A DNA stretch of 64,000 bases from Lichenostomus cassidix. Its lineage: Eukaryota; Chordata; Aves; Passeriformes; Meliphagidae. Below, piece by piece: positions 60,900 through 64,000 of the stretch. A program made the position numbers and the translations under genes. The stretch is taken from positions 79,148,350-79,212,349 of the forward strand of contig CM039183.1 of assembly GCA_008360975.2 (NCBI GenBank). The letters run 5' to 3'. Numbering within the stretch: position 1 is the first letter of the stretch; every line of letters begins with the position of its first letter. The notes beneath the pieces are model-generated. The model did no database searches, was not told where the DNA came from, and worked only from the letters and a program-made list of their open reading frames with translations.

Positions 60900-63104
60900 T
60901 ACAGGTTAGGGCACTGTCCTGAGATCATTTGACTGCCAGCTTGCTCTCAGGCATGATTTTGGTCACTGGTAACCAACACGTCTCTCTGTAGCACTCTAGC
61001 ATGGTTCAGGCACAGTATGGCCCAGGATTATTCCTGATAAACAATTTGGACAGGGATACTCTTTTGTGGGAGAAAAGGGAGGCAGATAGGGTATGAGAGA
61101 AGGATGAAAAATGTAGTATAAAATCTGAGTCAGAAAATGCAACTTCATTGTAGCCTTTGATTACCAGGTTTGTGTAAAAACCTCTTGTTGGCTTTAGTGA
61201 GGGACAAGTCTGACTCTTAGTTGCATCTTTGCTTAAAGCAACTTCATTAAGCAACTCTGCTATTTGTGACCACTTCTCTTTTCATCTCTTTTAGAGCTGT
61301 AGTTTCTTTCCATGACCTCCTTTCCTTGAATTGTTGTGCAGTGTCTACCTCCATGTCCTTGACTGTAGACATTACTAAACAGCAATAAGCTGGTTTACAA
61401 GATTTGTAGGGACCTGCAGTGACTGCCGGTCCCCTTCTCAGCAGCCTTGGCAAACTGTTAACTTCAGCAACTGTTTATTAGTCAAGACTTACCAAAAAGG
61501 AAACTGGACTATTTCTTAAAACCAGTGTAGCCACAGAGCTTAAAAAGTTTCACCATCTCTCTCTTAGGATGTGATGGTCAACTTCTGTTGACATCAATGG
61601 AAAGATTCTTCTTTTTGAAAGAACCACTGAATTGGACCATTACTCAGAAGGAAAAGTCACAGTAATTAGCTCACCCACGCCTTTTCTTATGTTTTCCTTG
61701 GAAATCTGAACTGTCAGACCTTCTGAGAGCAGATCATGTCTTAGGCTGATGGATGGACACAGTGTCTGGTTGTTTGGTACACCCCTGGTCTGCTGCTCTT
61801 GTTGCTTAATTCTAGACTGTCTTGATGCACTCATGAGAGAGTGCTGGCAATGAAGGGGCACAGTTTTTATACAGCAGGTCCAGTATGCAGTGTTGTTTGA
61901 CCTTGGGACAGATGCAGATGTAATTTAGAGATAGTTACAAAATTGCAAATTCTTTTCCATAGATGAAATTTCTTCTGAGGTGGCAACTGTGATCTGCTAG
62001 CCACCTACATCTCAAGCAACTAGTTTTCAAGTGCTAATCTGTTTTGCTGGATGCTATCCAAGCATGACAGTTGTGGTGAGAACTGAGTCAGAGTCTCTGG
62101 TGGCTCTGAATTGTCATCAGATGTGTCAGAGCTATACCACAATACCCCTCACTTCTCAGAATAAGATTCTGATGGTCTCTATTAGGGTCACATCCCTGTT
62201 TGAATCCCGGCAGTCAGGCTTCCACTCCATATTTATGTAACTTTAGATCTCTTGCTAGATTTCCATTATTTTCCCACAAGTATAGCAGGAGGAAAGAATG
62301 AAACACTAAGAACTATATTATTGAAATATCTCGTATCTTAGTTGTGTGAATTTCCATCAGCTTTGCTGAGATGTAGCAGAGATTATTGGTGAAAGCTGTT
62401 AAAATGCAAAGATAAGATGAGCTGTAACCCTCTGAGTCACTGAACAGCAGGGTCAGCAGCAGAGCTCTGTTTTTCCAGCCAGTTTAATTAAAAAACATAA
62501 ACTATCTTGGCTCACTAACTTCACCCCAAAGCCTTTGCTATAAAATCAGACAGCCTAGTCTTCCCAGAAGCAGAATTTTCCCCTTTTACTAGCACGGTGT
62601 TAAGCAAAAGACCATAACAGAGCAGATTTTTACCGAAGAAAGAAAGCAGAAATTCTGTAGTGCACTTTGAAAAGCCTGACTAACCTGTGCACTACCCTTT
62701 TCTCCTCAGCTACAATGTGCTGGCCTCCTCTAAGTCCTGAGGGGTCCTAGTGGAGGAGTCAGTTGTTACCCTTTTTGCCCAAATGAGCCCCACTTGGAGC
62801 CTGTGGGCTCCAGAGGATTTTGATATGTAAGAAGTGATAAGAATCTCTGGAGCCTTTACAGTTCCCTTTGGACAAGAATCCTTGTTCATCACTGGGGGAA
62901 AAAGGACCTTCTAAGTTATTGCTGAACTGCAGTTGCATAGGAAGAGATTTGCTTACACAGTCTTTTCACTGGGCTGTGCTGGCCCTCAGCTTGCAGTGTA
63001 TTTAGTGTGTTTCATCTCCTTGGCTGAAGTGGAATAACAAATGGGATTTCCAATCTGTCAGAGAAAGGATGCTTCCTTAACAGCTTTTTTTCTTCCCTTA
63101 GAAA

Positions 63105-63125
63105 AACAACAAACAACAACAACAA
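63105..63125. repeat. (AAC)n simple repeat
   Basis: Interrupted AAC units on the + strand. Confidence 0.85.
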
Positions 63126-64000
63126 AAGATAACAAAGTTTCTTTTTCACAACTTCGATTGAGTTGGAACCTACCCTTTGGGTATTCAGTGTATTTGGGTT
63201 TCCAGTGGTTGCCTTTACAGTTTTATCAATTACACAGCTCCCTCCTTTCCTTTAAGCTTTAAGCAACTAAGTTGTCCTCCTAAGGCAGTGACTGCAGGGG
63301 CTTTTGAACTTTAAAATGCAAAGATCTATGATGAATCATAACAGTCTGTAGAAAATGAGACATCAGTGGGAGCTTTTGATTTTGGCAAGTTTTTAAAATT
63401 AGGCACTTTTTCATCAGTAACCCAGATGCTACCCTTAATCTAACTTCTCTGGGATGTTCTGTGCGCCAGTCCCTGCTGTCTGAGAACCAGGACTGAGGAA
63501 TTTTTATAGCAAAATCTCTCCCAAGGGTCTATGTCATGGGACAATTTTGCAATTGAGATTGAATTTAGTGTAACAGCAGAATTTGTACTGAGTACAATTT
63601 TACGTTGGGTTGAGGATATCCTCGCTTTATTGCCTTGGTTCAGTTTCCCAGTGACAAAAACTCAGGCAGGTCTCTTTATTTTAAAATATGTATCTGAATT
63701 TTTTAGGGAGTGTTCAGCTACTTTGATAGTACCTTTACCAGCTTTTAAAACTGCATAAGAGTTTCTGTGCAATGACAAATTAGGACAGTGTAATAATTTA
63801 AGGACCTACAAGGTGGTAAAAAATCCTAGGAGGTTGCTACTGGCATGTATTTGCAATGAGATGGAATCCATTTTATTGTCAGACTTGTGTTTAGCAGTAA
63901 CAGGTAAAATCAAAAGAATACAGATGTGGCTGTTGAAGATGTCCCAGTGGAAGATGAGTGGCTGGATGGGTGCTCGATACTACGGACATGGGAAAACCCA

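Larger units (their letters stand above)
58475..64000. other. Intergenic, no gene recognised
   Basis: Unique sequence with a 45-bp tandem duplication near 59.43-59.51 kb, a G-quadruplex motif at 60879-60899 and an (AAC)n run at 63105-63125. The 145-aa minus-strand open frame at 58542-58979 begins next to the LTR flank and has no recognisable motif. Confidence 0.65.

Noticed and set aside
1..64000. CRISPR arrays, operons, bacterial promoters or phage genes
   Set aside because: The window is vertebrate nuclear DNA with spliced exons; no regularly spaced repeats or prokaryotic gene layout are present.

Overview
This is vertebrate nuclear DNA, AT-rich, with GT-AG introns and no prokaryotic gene structure. 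It comes from a bird, most likely a passerine. Several fragments are CR1-type LINEs, the dominant avian LINE. One short element at about 35.25-35.38 kb joins a tRNA-Ile-like head to a CR1 tail, the design of the songbird SINE TguSINE1. Repeat and gene names were recognised by eye and recall; no search was run.

Region 1 (1 to about 27.6-28.0 kb) is the 3' part of IBTK (inhibitor of Bruton tyrosine kinase) on the + strand. Seventeen coding exons can be joined with consistent phase at every junction: 1,870 coding nt, about 622 residues, stop at 26721-26723. They encode the linker before the second BTB domain, that BTB domain with its helical extension, a lysine/arginine-rich segment, a long serine/proline-rich tail and the conserved C-terminal helix ending in MWNKH. 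The N-terminal half (ankyrin repeats, RCC1 repeats, first BTB) and the promoter lie upstream of the window. The introns carry CR1 pieces: a sense piece at about 13.87-14.39 kb, two antisense copies in tandem at 21.15-22.69 kb, and a roughly 2 kb antisense copy in the last intron that keeps a recognisable reverse-transcriptase remnant. A 3' UTR with several polyadenylation signals follows the stop.

Region 2 (about 28-64 kb) is a gene-poor stretch downstream of IBTK. I find no protein-coding gene, tRNA or rRNA gene in it. All open frames are short, lack family motifs and look like chance. It holds small CR1 fragments, the tRNA-Ile/CR1 SINE, a probable ERVL-type LTR 5' end at 38.4 kb, and a well-formed solo LTR at 57956-58471 with 10-bp perfect inverted termini, inverted CCAAT boxes, a TATA-like box and AATAAA in the expected order. 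There are also low-complexity tracts, two 44-45 bp tandem duplications (one of them in an IBTK intron) and a tight G-quadruplex motif. In mammals the neighbour on this side of IBTK is TENT5A (FAM46A), so a regulatory desert would be expected, but the sequence alone does not prove it.

I see no new multi-gene system. The items most worth a second look are the solo LTR, the composite SINE, and a NAGNAG tandem splice acceptor that would add or remove one arginine in IBTK.
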